The notes under the pieces: model-generated
Told to the model about the DNA's origin: nothing
What the model saw: only the letters and a program-made list of their open reading frames with translations
Database searches by the model: none
Assembly (NCBI RefSeq): GCF_910588715.1
Contig: NZ_CAJURG010000001.1
Coordinates: forward strand, 62,001-126,000
DNA: 64,000 nt
Direction of reading: 5' to 3'
Source: an uncultured Clostridium sp.
Lineage (GTDB): Bacteria; Bacillota; Clostridia; Clostridiales; Clostridiaceae
Part shown: positions 44,978 through 53,995 of the stretch, piece after piece
Position numbering within the stretch: the first letter of the stretch is position 1
Layout: each line of letters begins with the position of its first letter
Program-made: the position numbers and the translations under genes

Positions 44978-46123
44978 ATGAAAGTAAATATGTTTATGCC
45001 AAAGTATATGTTAACTTTTAAATGCATTGGTTCAAAGTGTGTAGATACTTGTTGTGCAGGTTGGGATATAAATATAGATGAAGATACATATAAAAAATAT
45101 ATTAATTGCACTGGGGAGCTTAAAGATTTAGTAAAAGATAAGTTTAAAGAAAATAAAAATAGTAATGATTATTTTAATAAGGGATTTATGATTTTAAAGG
45201 AGCATAATAAATGTCCATTTTTAAATGATGATTTACTATGTGATATACATGGAAATGTTGGAGAAGATAACTTATGCATTACATGTAAAAGATTTCCAAT
45301 GGTATATAATATTGTAGATGATATATATGAAAAATCAGGATTAGCATCTTGTCCTGAGGTTTGCATAAAAGCATTTTTAAATAAGGATAAAATGGAGTTT
45401 ATTGAAAGTAAAGAAAATTTAGATGAAAGTGCAATTGAAATAAGAAGAATAATTGATACTGAAGCTTTTGAAGGAAGTGATAGCTTACTTCAATATTTTT
45501 GGGATATAAGAATAAATTCTATAAATATAATACAAAATAGAAAATTTTCTATTGAAGAAAGATTAGGGATATTAAAGAGTTTTTATAATAAAATTGATGA
45601 GTATCATAATGAAAAAGATTTTGCAGCAATAGAGCAACTTTTAGAAGAATATAATGAAGGAAATATTGAATTTGATTCTTTAAAAATTTTAAATTTAAAT
45701 GAAAGTAATGAATTTTATTTAAGTCTTTTAGATGAAAAGTTAGTAAAAAATATAAGAAGTGTTAGATTAAAAGAATGTATTAAAGAATATGAAAAAGAAA
45801 TTTTAAAGATAGATGATATTGCAAAGTACATAAATGATGAAAAAAGTATATTAAAATTAATAGATGAATATTCTTATATTTTAGAAAACTATTTAGTAAA
45901 TCAAATATTTAAAGATTTACTTCCATTTAATAAAGGAGAAAATTTGAATTTAAGTATAAATTTATTAATTAATACTTATAAGATAATAAAATCATATATA
46001 ATTGGAATAGCTTTAAATAATAAAGGAGTAAATGAAGACTTAATTTTAAGAGTTATACAAAGCTTAAGCAAGGATATAGAGCATAATAAAGTATTTAAAA
46101 ATTTATTAGAATCAGAAATATAA
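44978..46123 (+). CDS. fliB: FliB-family lysine N-methylase-like protein
   Basis: This 381-aa protein carries the cysteine-rich FliB signature: Cys16, Cys21, Cys25 and Cys26 in CIGSKCVDTCCAGWDINID, then CPFLNDDLLCDIH and CITCKRFPM. FliB methylates surface lysines of flagellin in Salmonella, probably through an iron-sulphur cluster. No flagellar gene is in the window, so the target here is unknown. TTACAA and TATTAT (44899-44927, 17-base spacer) form a likely promoter. It is flanked by terminators and stands alone. Confidence 0.85.
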   Translation: MKVNMFMPKYMLTFKCIGSKCVDTCCAGWDINIDEDTYKKYINCTGELKDLVKDKFKENKNSNDYFNKGFMILKEHNKCPFLNDDLLCDIHGNVGEDNLCITCKRFPMVYNIVDDIYEKSGLASCPEVCIKAFLNKDKMEFIESKENLDESAIEIRRIIDTEAFEGSDSLLQYFWDIRINSINIIQNRKFSIEERLGILKSFYNKIDEYHNEKDFAAIEQLLEEYNEGNIEFDSLKILNLNESNEFYLSLLDEKLVKNIRSVRLKECIKEYEKEILKIDDIAKYINDEKSILKLIDEYSYILENYLVNQIFKDLLPFNKGENLNLSINLLINTYKIIKSYIIGIALNNKGVNEDLILRVIQSLSKDIEHNKVFKNLLESEI

Positions 46124-46129
46124 ATAATG

Positions 46130-46175
46130 AAATGTGTTACTAAAATTAGATTTAACTGTTTAGTAACACATTTTT
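46130..46175 (+). terminator. Intrinsic terminator after the fliB-like gene
   Basis: AAATGTGTTACTAAA (46130) / TTTAGTAACACATTT (46159-46173), a perfect 15-bp stem, leads into TTC. Confidence 0.85.
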
Positions 46176-46231
46176 CTTAGCTTAAATTTGTTATAATATT
46201 TAATATATAAGATTAAAGGGGGTATGTGTAA

Positions 46232-46400
46232 ATGAAATATGATTGTGGATTTGCTAGGGAAAATAAATGGTTTAGATATCGTGCAGCAGCTATTATTTAT
46301 AAATAAATTAGAACAATATAAAGCATATCCAACATTTTTTAGAGAAAAATTAAAAAATATAAAAAACGAAATTGAGCATATTATTACTTATGAAAAATAA
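46232..46400 (+). pseudogene. Remnant of a NUDIX hydrolase gene with internal deletion
   Basis: A good SD (AAGGGGGTAT) leads to MKYDCGFARENKWFRYRAAA then IIYK and a stop (46232-46306). This matches the N-terminus of a common Firmicute NUDIX hydrolase. From 46308, in another frame, LEQYKAYPTFFREKLKNIKN plus EIEHIITYEK ends at 46400. This matches the C-terminus of the same family. About 100 middle codons including the NUDIX box are gone. A TATAAT near 46194 remains, so transcription may persist. Too short for a working enzyme. Confidence 0.75.
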
Positions 46401-46437
46401 ATTTTAATAGGAATCAGTACATTAAGGAGAGGATTAT

Positions 46438-46998
46438 ATGGAAAATTATAAGAGGATTGAAACTAAAAGATTAATATTAAGGGAATTTAGTCATGCAGAT
46501 TTTAAAGATGTACATGCATATTCAAGTAATTTAGAAAATATAAAATATATGATATGGGGACCTAATAGTGAAGAAGATACAATTGAGTTTTTAGATGATT
46601 GTATTTCTAATATAGATGAAAAACCACGTACAAAATATAATTTTGCTATTACCTTAAAGGAAACTGGGAAAGTAATAGGAGGATGCAGTGTTTATTTAAA
46701 TAATGAATTATATGAAGGAATGTTAGGATGGATAATTAATAAAAATTATTGGAAACAAGGATATATGACAGAAGTAGGAAAAGAATTAGTTAGATTTTCA
46801 TTTGAAGGTTTGAAGTTACATAGATTGTATGCAACTTGTGATGCTGAAAATTATGGATCATATCGTGTTATGGAAAACTTAGGAATGAGAAGAGAAGGGC
46901 ATATTGTAAAGAATAGAAAGTTTACAGGCTTTGAAGATGAATGGCATGATGAGTTATTTTATGGAATATTATATGAAGAATGGATTAAGAAAAATTAA
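46438..46998 (+). CDS. GNAT acetyltransferase, RimJ/RimL type
   Basis: This 186-aa protein has the RimJ/RimL pattern: ETKRLILREFSHADFKDVHAY, GKVIGGCSVYLNN, the acetyl-CoA-binding region KNYWKQGYMTEVGKELV, and the C-terminal HRLYATCDAENYGSYRVMEN with GMRREGHI. Such enzymes acetylate protein N-termini, antibiotics or small amines, and the substrate cannot be told. SD AAGGAGAGGA is strong. It lies just after the NUDIX remnant. Confidence 0.9.
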   Translation: MENYKRIETKRLILREFSHADFKDVHAYSSNLENIKYMIWGPNSEEDTIEFLDDCISNIDEKPRTKYNFAITLKETGKVIGGCSVYLNNELYEGMLGWIINKNYWKQGYMTEVGKELVRFSFEGLKLHRLYATCDAENYGSYRVMENLGMRREGHIVKNRKFTGFEDEWHDELFYGILYEEWIKKN

Positions 46999-47086
46999 GC
47001 TCACAAAGAGAAATAAAATTTATAGAAATAGATATGGGTATAAATTTTAAAATATTATAGATATAAGCAATAAACAATGATAAACT

Positions 47087-47114
47087 AGGTATAGGAATAA
47101 GATTTCCTATACCT
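47087..47114 (+). terminator. Stem-loop after the GNAT gene
   Basis: A perfect 11-bp stem AGGTATAGGAA / TTCCTATACCT with a six-base loop is followed only by TAAATTATTT, so termination may be weak. It is the main feature in the 308-base gap before rsgA, apart from the leader ORF and inverted repeat. Confidence 0.6.
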
Positions 47115-47154
47115 TAAATTATTTAAAGTTAAAATTTATAAGGAGTGATGTTTT

Positions 47155-47217
47155 ATGATGAAAAATATAAACTTAAAAATGGATATAGTAGTAAATAGTG
47201 AGGTTGGTATTAAATAA
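47155..47217 (+). CDS. 20-codon leader ORF upstream of rsgA
   Basis: A very strong SD (AAGGAGTGAT, 47140-47149) precedes a 20-codon frame, MMKNINLKMDIVVNSEVGIK. Its last codons overlap the 5' arm of the inverted repeat. Reading on past the stop gives PYKLCNEKLIPPH and a second stop, so it could instead be the decayed start of a larger gene. I recognise no family. Confidence 0.4.
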   Translation: MMKNINLKMDIVVNSEVGIK

Positions 47218-47257
47218 CCTTACAAACTATGTAATGAAAAACTAATACCTCCTCACT
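47197..47257 (+). repeat. Inverted repeat with anti-SD-like arm before rsgA
   Basis: AGTGAGG-TT-GGTATTA (47197-47212) pairs with TAATACC-T-CCTCACT (47243-47257), 14 bp around a small internal loop, with a 30-nt terminal loop and no T-run. The 3' arm contains CCTCC, able to pair with the rsgA SD GGAGG at 47295-47299. Confidence 0.65.
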
Positions 47258-47306
47258 AAAGGTTTATTTAAAAATTAAATTTAAAGTGAATTTTGGAGGA
47301 ATAAAA

Positions 47307-48392
47307 TTGAATAAAACAAATTTATATAAAGTTGGATTAAATAAAAGATTTGAAAATGAAGCTTCTATGTATGATGAAAATTTATATTTAGCAAGGATAT
47401 CTGTTCAGCATAAGGATAAATATAATGTTATTACTGAAGAAGGAGAATGTTTAGCTGAGGTTTCAGGTAAGTTTAAACATGAAGCTCTAGGCACAGAGAG
47501 TTTTCCTGCTGTTGGTGATTGGGTTATGGTTGATAGATTAAATAACTCAAATGGAAATGTAATAATTCATCATGTCTTAAGAAGAAAAAGTGCGTTTGAA
47601 AGAAAGGTTGCTGGAAATAGAAGAGATATTCAAGTGGTAGCTGCTAATGTAGATATTATTTTTATATGTATGGCACTTAATAATGATTTTAATATTCGTA
47701 GGTTAGAAAGATATATATCAGTTGCATGGGATAGCATGGCTACTCCAGTAATAGTATTAACAAAGTCTGACCTTTGTAATAATATTTTAGAAAAGCAATT
47801 AGAAGTTGAAAATATAGCAATAGGTATAGATGTTTTAATAACTAGCTCAATAAATGGTGAAGGTTATGAAAAGGTTAAAAATTATATAGGAAATGATAAA
47901 ACAGTAGCATTTATAGGTTCATCAGGAATCGGAAAATCTACTCTTATAAATAAGCTAATGGGGGAAGATATACTTCTTACTAATGGATTGAGAAATGATG
48001 ATAAGGGTAGACACACTACAACATATAGACAGCTTTTAGTATTGCCGCAGGGAGGTGTAGTTATAGATACTCCGGGTATGAGGGAATTACAACTTATTAC
48101 TGGTGATACTGATAAATCTTTTTCTGATATAGAAGAATTATCATTAATGTGTAAGTTTTCTGATTGTAAACATGAAAGCGAACCAGGATGTGCAGTAAAA
48201 AGAGCTATAGAAGAAAATAAGTTAGATAAAAAAAGATTGGAAAGTTATAGAAAGATTCAAAAAGAGTTAAAGTATGCTAACTTAAATTCAAAAAAATTAG
48301 AAAAAGAAAAAATTAACAATATGTTCGCTAGTGTTGGTGGAATGAAAAATGCTAAAAAATATATTAAGGAAAAAAATAAAAAAAGATATTAA
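47307..48392 (+). CDS. rsgA: Ribosome small subunit-dependent GTPase A, long-form paralogue type
   Basis: This 361-aa protein from the TTG at 47307, chosen because SD TTGGAGGA lies 7 bases before it (an in-frame GTG at 47286 precedes the SD). It has an N-terminal OB-fold (PAVGDWVMVD) and a circularly permuted GTPase with TKSD before G1 GSSGIGKSTL (from residue 204) and DTPGMREL. The zinc site CKFSDCKHESEPGC comes next, then a basic tail. RsgA checks late 30S assembly. The 20-residue N-terminal extension (NLYKVGLNKRFENEASMYD) is typical of a second RsgA type seen beside the standard copy. Confidence 0.93.
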   Translation: MNKTNLYKVGLNKRFENEASMYDENLYLARISVQHKDKYNVITEEGECLAEVSGKFKHEALGTESFPAVGDWVMVDRLNNSNGNVIIHHVLRRKSAFERKVAGNRRDIQVVAANVDIIFICMALNNDFNIRRLERYISVAWDSMATPVIVLTKSDLCNNILEKQLEVENIAIGIDVLITSSINGEGYEKVKNYIGNDKTVAFIGSSGIGKSTLINKLMGEDILLTNGLRNDDKGRHTTTYRQLLVLPQGGVVIDTPGMRELQLITGDTDKSFSDIEELSLMCKFSDCKHESEPGCAVKRAIEENKLDKKRLESYRKIQKELKYANLNSKKLEKEKINNMFASVGGMKNAKKYIKEKNKKRY

Positions 48393-48400
48393 TAATATTA

Positions 48401-48437
48401 AAAAGAAGTATCCTTTATTTAGGATATTTCTTTTTGT
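48401..48437 (+). terminator. Intrinsic terminator after rsgA
   Basis: AAAAGAAGTATCCT / AGGATATTTCTTTT forms a 14-bp stem with one G-T pair, running into TTTTTG. Confidence 0.85.
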
Positions 48438-48515
48438 ATTTACAATATGCTTTTAAAAATTTATAGTAAAGAATATGATTATAATAAGAAATAAAATATA
48501 AAGTTGGTGATAGTA

Positions 48516-49457
48516 ATGGTTGATTTATGTTTATTAGGCTGTGGAGGCGGAATGCCTATGCCCTTTAGAAATTTATCTTCCACTCTTCTAAATTTTAAAG
48601 GAAGAAAGATTCTTATAGATTGTGGAGAAGGAACACAAGTTTCAATGAGAATAGTTGGATGGGGATTTAAATCTATAGATGTTATTTGTATAACTCATTG
48701 TCATGGAGACCATATTGTTGGGCTTCCAGGTCTTTTATCTACTATAGGAAATAGTGGTAGAATAGAACCCTTAACAATAATTGGACCAGAAGGAATAACA
48801 GAAGCAGTAAATGGATTAAGAGTTATTGCACAATATTTACCATTTGAAATTAATATAATTGAAAATCCAAAAGAAGTTAATTTAAATGTAAGTAAGGAAA
48901 ATCTAAAAGTAGTATCTAAAAATGGGGAAATAAGATTAAATTTTATAAAGCTTGATCATTCCTCTCCATGTTTAGGATATAGTTTTTATTTTAAGCGTGA
49001 TAGAGAGTTTTTATTAAAAAAAGCTGAAGAAAATAATGTTCCCAAAATTTTATGGAGCAAACTTCAAAAGGGAAATGAAGATATAATTATATATGAAGGT
49101 AAGGAATATATAAAAGAAATGGTTTTAGGGGAAGAGAGAAAGGGCATAAAATTAAGTTTAATTACAGATATCAGGCCTCAAGACAAAATGATTGAATTTA
49201 TAAAGGAAAGTGATTTATTTATTTGCGAAGGTACATATGGAAATAATGAAGATATAGAAAAAGCTGTTAAAAATAAGCATATGACATTTGCAGAAGCTGC
49301 AAAACTTGCAAGGAATGGTAATTGTAAGGAGTTGCTATTAACTCATTTTTCTCCAGCCATGATTAACCCTAAATTATATGAAGATAATGCAAAAGATATT
49401 TTTGTAAATACTATAATTGGTGAGGATAGACTTATTAAGAGTCTTAGTTTTACTTAA
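48516..49457 (+). CDS. rnz: Ribonuclease Z
   Basis: This 313-aa metallo-beta-lactamase-fold nuclease has THCHGDH at residues 60-66, the zinc and catalytic motif, plus DCGEGTQVSMR, a conserved LDHSSPCLGYSF and the late GTYG and THFSPAMI motifs. It trims tRNA 3' ends. ATG at 48516 follows GGTGAT and gives the family start VDLCLLGCGGGMP. A TTG four codons upstream is less likely. No terminator is visible before polC. Confidence 0.93.
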   Translation: MVDLCLLGCGGGMPMPFRNLSSTLLNFKGRKILIDCGEGTQVSMRIVGWGFKSIDVICITHCHGDHIVGLPGLLSTIGNSGRIEPLTIIGPEGITEAVNGLRVIAQYLPFEINIIENPKEVNLNVSKENLKVVSKNGEIRLNFIKLDHSSPCLGYSFYFKRDREFLLKKAEENNVPKILWSKLQKGNEDIIIYEGKEYIKEMVLGEERKGIKLSLITDIRPQDKMIEFIKESDLFICEGTYGNNEDIEKAVKNKHMTFAEAAKLARNGNCKELLLTHFSPAMINPKLYEDNAKDIFVNTIIGEDRLIKSLSFT

Positions 49458-49513
49458 ATAAATTTATGCTATAATTATATAGCTAAAAATTTTAACAAAT
49501 TGGGGGTAAAAAA

Positions 49514-52500
49514 GTGAGTGACGATATTATAAAAAAACTAACCCTTGAGATAAATAAACAAGAGAGCTTAGAAGATAAGGAAATTAAAATAATAAAATTT
49601 CAACTTCTAAGAAAAAGTATGATTTTAAAGGTTGTTTTAAGAGGGAAAGAAAATTTAGCCCTTGAAGAAGAAGAATTAATTAAAAAAATTATTTGTAAAA
49701 CTTTAATGATAAGAATTACTGTAGAAATAGTTTTTTATAGAGATGCGTCCGATATTAAATTAGAAGAAGTAATACAAAATCATTGGATAGAATGTATTTC
49801 TGAAACAATTAAAAAAACACCATTATGTAAAAGTCTTTTGTTAAATTGCAAAAAAGAAGTTAATGAAAATAAGATATTTGTATTTAATGGTTATGATAAA
49901 TTAACAGAACATTTAAAAGCAAAGGGTGGAGAAAAGAGCTTAGAAGATGCTGTTAAAACTATATTTGGAATAGCTTGTAAGTTTGAAATAAAATATGATC
50001 CTGCTATGGAAGTAGTAATAGATTATAAAGAAAGAGAAAAGGAAGAAAAAGAACTATTAAATAAAGCTATGCAAGCTAGGGTTAGAGAAGTAAGTAAAGA
50101 GCAAAGTAGAATAAGTAAGCCTATAGAGAAAAAGCCAGTTGAAAAGAAAACTTATGAAAAGAGAGAAAATGCTTATAAGAGAGAACCAAAAGCTGAAAAT
50201 GCTATATATGGTAGAAATATTACTATTGAAGCTACTCCAATAAATGAAATAAATGAAAGATCTGGATATGTTGCAGTTTTAGGGGATGTATTTAAAGTAG
50301 AAACTATGGAAACTAAAACTGGTAAAATAATATTAACATTCTATATAACTGACTACACTAGTTCTATAACTGTTAAGTGCTTCTTAAAGCCACAAGAAAA
50401 AGATGAAGTCCTTGATAATGTTAAAAAGGGACTTTATTGTAAGGTTAGAGGTGAAGCGGTATATGACACTTATCAAAGAGAAGTAGTCATAATGGGTAGA
50501 GATATATTAAAAATGAAAAAGATTGAAAAGCTAGATAACTCTGAAGAAAAGAGAGTTGAATTACATTGTCATACTACAATGAGTGCAATGGATGGAGTTA
50601 CACCAGTTTCAAAAATAATAGAAAGAGCAGCAAGGTGGGGGCATCCTGCCATAGCAATTACAGATCATGGAGGAGTTCAAGCATTTCCGGATGCGCAAAT
50701 TGCAGCTAAAAAGAATAAGATAAAAGTTATTTATGGAGTAGAAGGATATTTAGTAGATGATGGTATACCATTAGCTTTAAATGAAAAGGGTCAAGGTTTA
50801 GAGGATAGTTATGTTGTATTTGATTTAGAAACAACAGGATTTTCATCTAAAAATGACAAAATTATTGAAATAGGTGCAGTTAAGATTCAAAATGGAGCTA
50901 TTGTAGATAACTTTAGTGAATTTGTAAATCCAAGAAGACCAATACCATATAAAATAACTGAACTTACAGGAATTAATGATGATATGGTAAGTGATGCACA
51001 ATCTATAGAAGATATTTTACCAAGATTTTTAGAGTTTATTGGTGATTCAATTGTAGTTGCACATAATGCAGGATTTGACTGTAGTTTTATTTCTAAAAAC
51101 TGTAATGATTTAGGATTAAGCTTTGAACCAACAATAGTAGATACAGTTCCTTTATGTAGATTTTTATATCCAGAATTAAAGTCTGTAAAATTAAACATTG
51201 TTGCAAAGCATTTAGGAGTTAAGCTTGAAAGTCATCATAGAGCTGTAGATGATGCTAAAGCAACAGCTGATATTTTACTTGAATGTTTTAAAAAGATAAA
51301 AGAAGAATTAGAAATAAATACATTAAGAGAATTAAATAAAGTCTTTTTAGAAAAAGTTGATATTAAAAAATTACCAACTTATCACATAATAATTTTAGCA
51401 AAAACACAAGTTGGAATTAGAAATTTATATAAGCTTGTATCAGAAGCACATATAGATAATTTCTTTAGAAGACCCAGAACAAAAAAATCTAGACTTATGG
51501 AAATGAGAGAAGGACTTATAATTGGAGGTGCTTGTGAAGCAGGAGAAATTTATAGGTCTGTAGTTGGTGGCAAAAGTGATGAAGAAATAAAAGAGGTAAT
51601 GAGCTTTTATGATTATGTGGAAATTCAACCTATTGCAAATAATGCCTATATGATTGAAAAGGGTTCTGTAAAGGACGAAGATGAACTCAAAGGTATTAAT
51701 AAAAAAATTTATGATTTAGCAAAAGAAATTAATAAGCCTACTGTAGCAACTTGTGATGTTCATTTTTTAGATCCATATGATGAGGCATTTAGAAGAATAA
51801 TTATGGCAGGTCAAGGATTTGGAGATGCAGATAATCAGCCTCCACTTTATTTAAGAACTACAGAAGAGATGTTAAAAGAATTTTCTTACTTAGGAGATGA
51901 GATTGCAAGGGAAGTAGTTATTAAAAATCCTAAAGCAATATCAGATTCTGTAGAAGAAAATTTAAAGCCTATTCCTGATGAAACTTATCCGCCTAAAATT
52001 GAAGGTGCAGATGATGATATTAGAAATATGACAATGAATAAAGTTCACTCAATATATGGTGATAATCTTCCAGAAGTAGTTCAAAAAAGATTAGATAAGG
52101 AATTAAATTCTATTATAAATAACGGATATGCTGTACTTTATCTTATTGCACAAAAGTTAGTTGCAAAATCTTATTCTGATGGCTATCTTGTAGGATCAAG
52201 AGGATCAGTTGGTTCTTCTTTTGTTGCAACTATGTCTGACATAACAGAGGTTAATGGATTACCACCACATTACGTATGTCCTAAGTGTAAGAAATCTCAT
52301 TTCTTTTTAGATGGTTCTGTAAGTTCAGGGGCCGATTTAGAAGATAAAGATTGTCCAGATTGTGGAGTGCCTTATATAAAGGATGGGCATGATATTCCTT
52401 TTGAAACCTTTTTAGGATTTGAGGGAGATAAGGAACCTGATATAGATTTAAACTTTTCTGGAGACAATCAAGGTGATATTCATAAATATACTGAAGTTTT

Positions 52501-53860
52501 ATTTGGAAAAGGATATGTATTTAAAGCTGGAACAATAGGTACAGTTGCAGAAAAAACAGCTTATGGATTTGTAAAAAAATATTTAGACCAAAAGGGAATA
52601 ATTGCATCACAAGCAGAAATCGAAAGATTAACTATTGGATGTACAGGAATTAAGAGAACAACTGGTCAGCACCCAGGAGGAATTATGGTTGTACCTAATT
52701 ATACAGATGTTTATAATTTTACTCCGATTCAAAGACCAGCAGATGATTCCACATCAGATGTTACGACTACACATTTTGATTATCATTCTATTTCAGGAAG
52801 ACTTTTAAAGCTTGATATACTAGGTCACGACGATCCGACAGTGCTTAGAATGTTACAAGATATAACTGGTTTAGATCCAAAAACTATACCACTTAATGAC
52901 AAAAAAGTACTGTCTTTATTTACATCACCTGAAGCTTTAGGTGTAACAAAAGAAGAACTTGAATGTGAAGTTGGTTCTTATGGTTTGCCAGAGTTTGGAA
53001 CAAAATTTGTTCGTCAAATGCTTGTAGATACACAGCCACAAACATTTTCAGATTTAGTTAGAATTTCAGGTCTTTCTCATGGTACAGATGTTTGGCTTAA
53101 TAATGCTCAATACTTTATTAAGGAAGGATACACTACATTAAGAGATTGTATTGCAACAAGAGATGACATTATGGTTTATCTTATGTATAAAGGTGTTGAG
53201 CCTAAAACGGCATTTACAATAATGGAAAGTGTAAGAAAAGGTAAGGGATTAACACCAGAATTTGAAAAAACAATGAAAGAAAACAAAGTTGAAGATTGGT
53301 ATATAGAAAGTTGTAAGAGAATAAAGTATATGTTCCCTAAAGGTCATGCTGTTGCTTATGTTATGATGGCTGTTAGAGTTGCATATTATAAGGTATATTA
53401 TCCTCTTGCATATTATGCAACATATTTTACAGTAAGAGGTGCTGATGATTTTGATGCAGATTTAATTTGCAAGGGAGAAATTGCAGTTCATGCAAAGCTT
53501 CAAGAATTATATGCACTAGGTAATCAAGCAACTGTAAAAGATAAGGGATTAATAACTGTTTTAGAACTTGCATTTGAAATGTACAAAAGAGGATTTAAAA
53601 TGCTTAAAGTAGATTTATATAAATCGGATGCAACTAAATTTTTAATAGTAGATAATGCTCTAAGACCGCCTTTAAGTTCATTACAAGGGGTAGGAGTAAA
53701 TGCAGCTAAATCCATTGAAGAGGCTAGAAAAGATGGTGAATTTATATCAAAAGAAGATTTAAGATTAAGATCAAAGGTATCTAAAACTGTAATTGAAACT
53801 TTAAGTAATCATGGTTGTTTAGAAGGAATGTCTGAAACTAATCAATTATCATTATTTTAA
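49514..53860 (+). CDS. polC: DNA polymerase III PolC-type alpha subunit
   Basis: This 1448-aa Gram-positive replicative polymerase starts at GTG with SD TTGGGGGTAA. Domains in order: a variable N-terminal domain (1-200), an OB fold (about 250-335), and a PHP domain with ELHCHTTMSAMDG near 350. A proofreading DnaQ exonuclease is inserted with VFDLETTGFSS near 435, and the polymerase core has PDIDLNFSG near 975 and GTIGTVAEKTAYGF. The C-terminus ends in helix-hairpin-helix-like LQGVGVNAAKSIEEAR. It extends leading and lagging strands. In clostridia it usually follows ispG directly. Confidence 0.98.
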   Translation: MSDDIIKKLTLEINKQESLEDKEIKIIKFQLLRKSMILKVVLRGKENLALEEEELIKKIICKTLMIRITVEIVFYRDASDIKLEEVIQNHWIECISETIKKTPLCKSLLLNCKKEVNENKIFVFNGYDKLTEHLKAKGGEKSLEDAVKTIFGIACKFEIKYDPAMEVVIDYKEREKEEKELLNKAMQARVREVSKEQSRISKPIEKKPVEKKTYEKRENAYKREPKAENAIYGRNITIEATPINEINERSGYVAVLGDVFKVETMETKTGKIILTFYITDYTSSITVKCFLKPQEKDEVLDNVKKGLYCKVRGEAVYDTYQREVVIMGRDILKMKKIEKLDNSEEKRVELHCHTTMSAMDGVTPVSKIIERAARWGHPAIAITDHGGVQAFPDAQIAAKKNKIKVIYGVEGYLVDDGIPLALNEKGQGLEDSYVVFDLETTGFSSKNDKIIEIGAVKIQNGAIVDNFSEFVNPRRPIPYKITELTGINDDMVSDAQSIEDILPRFLEFIGDSIVVAHNAGFDCSFISKNCNDLGLSFEPTIVDTVPLCRFLYPELKSVKLNIVAKHLGVKLESHHRAVDDAKATADILLECFKKIKEELEINTLRELNKVFLEKVDIKKLPTYHIIILAKTQVGIRNLYKLVSEAHIDNFFRRPRTKKSRLMEMREGLIIGGACEAGEIYRSVVGGKSDEEIKEVMSFYDYVEIQPIANNAYMIEKGSVKDEDELKGINKKIYDLAKEINKPTVATCDVHFLDPYDEAFRRIIMAGQGFGDADNQPPLYLRTTEEMLKEFSYLGDEIAREVVIKNPKAISDSVEENLKPIPDETYPPKIEGADDDIRNMTMNKVHSIYGDNLPEVVQKRLDKELNSIINNGYAVLYLIAQKLVAKSYSDGYLVGSRGSVGSSFVATMSDITEVNGLPPHYVCPKCKKSHFFLDGSVSSGADLEDKDCPDCGVPYIKDGHDIPFETFLGFEGDKEPDIDLNFSGDNQGDIHKYTEVLFGKGYVFKAGTIGTVAEKTAYGFVKKYLDQKGIIASQAEIERLTIGCTGIKRTTGQHPGGIMVVPNYTDVYNFTPIQRPADDSTSDVTTTHFDYHSISGRLLKLDILGHDDPTVLRMLQDITGLDPKTIPLNDKKVLSLFTSPEALGVTKEELECEVGSYGLPEFGTKFVRQMLVDTQPQTFSDLVRISGLSHGTDVWLNNAQYFIKEGYTTLRDCIATRDDIMVYLMYKGVEPKTAFTIMESVRKGKGLTPEFEKTMKENKVEDWYIESCKRIKYMFPKGHAVAYVMMAVRVAYYKVYYPLAYYATYFTVRGADDFDADLICKGEIAVHAKLQELYALGNQATVKDKGLITVLELAFEMYKRGFKMLKVDLYKSDATKFLIVDNALRPPLSSLQGVGVNAAKSIEEARKDGEFISKEDLRLRSKVSKTVIETLSNHGCLEGMSETNQLSLF

Positions 53861-53871
53861 AATAATTAATG

Positions 53872-53907
53872 AAAATGGCTAATATTTAATGATTAGTCAT
53901 TTTTATT
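53872..53907 (+). terminator. Intrinsic terminator after polC
   Basis: AATGGCTAAT / ATTAGTCATT (one G-T pair) is followed by TTTATT. Confidence 0.8.
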
Positions 53908-53995
53908 AATCAAATTTTAAAAATATTTAAATATACGAACAATTATTATATAAATAACATAGGATATACATAAGTAAGTTTCAAAGGAGATTAAT

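Noticed and set aside
40596..49513. Genomic island or prophage between ispG and polC
   Set aside because: No integrase, transposase, tRNA, direct repeat or composition break is visible. Reported only as a synteny difference.
49514..53860. Possible fusion in polC because of an exonuclease inside the polymerase
   Set aside because: A DnaQ exonuclease inserted in the PHP domain is normal for PolC.
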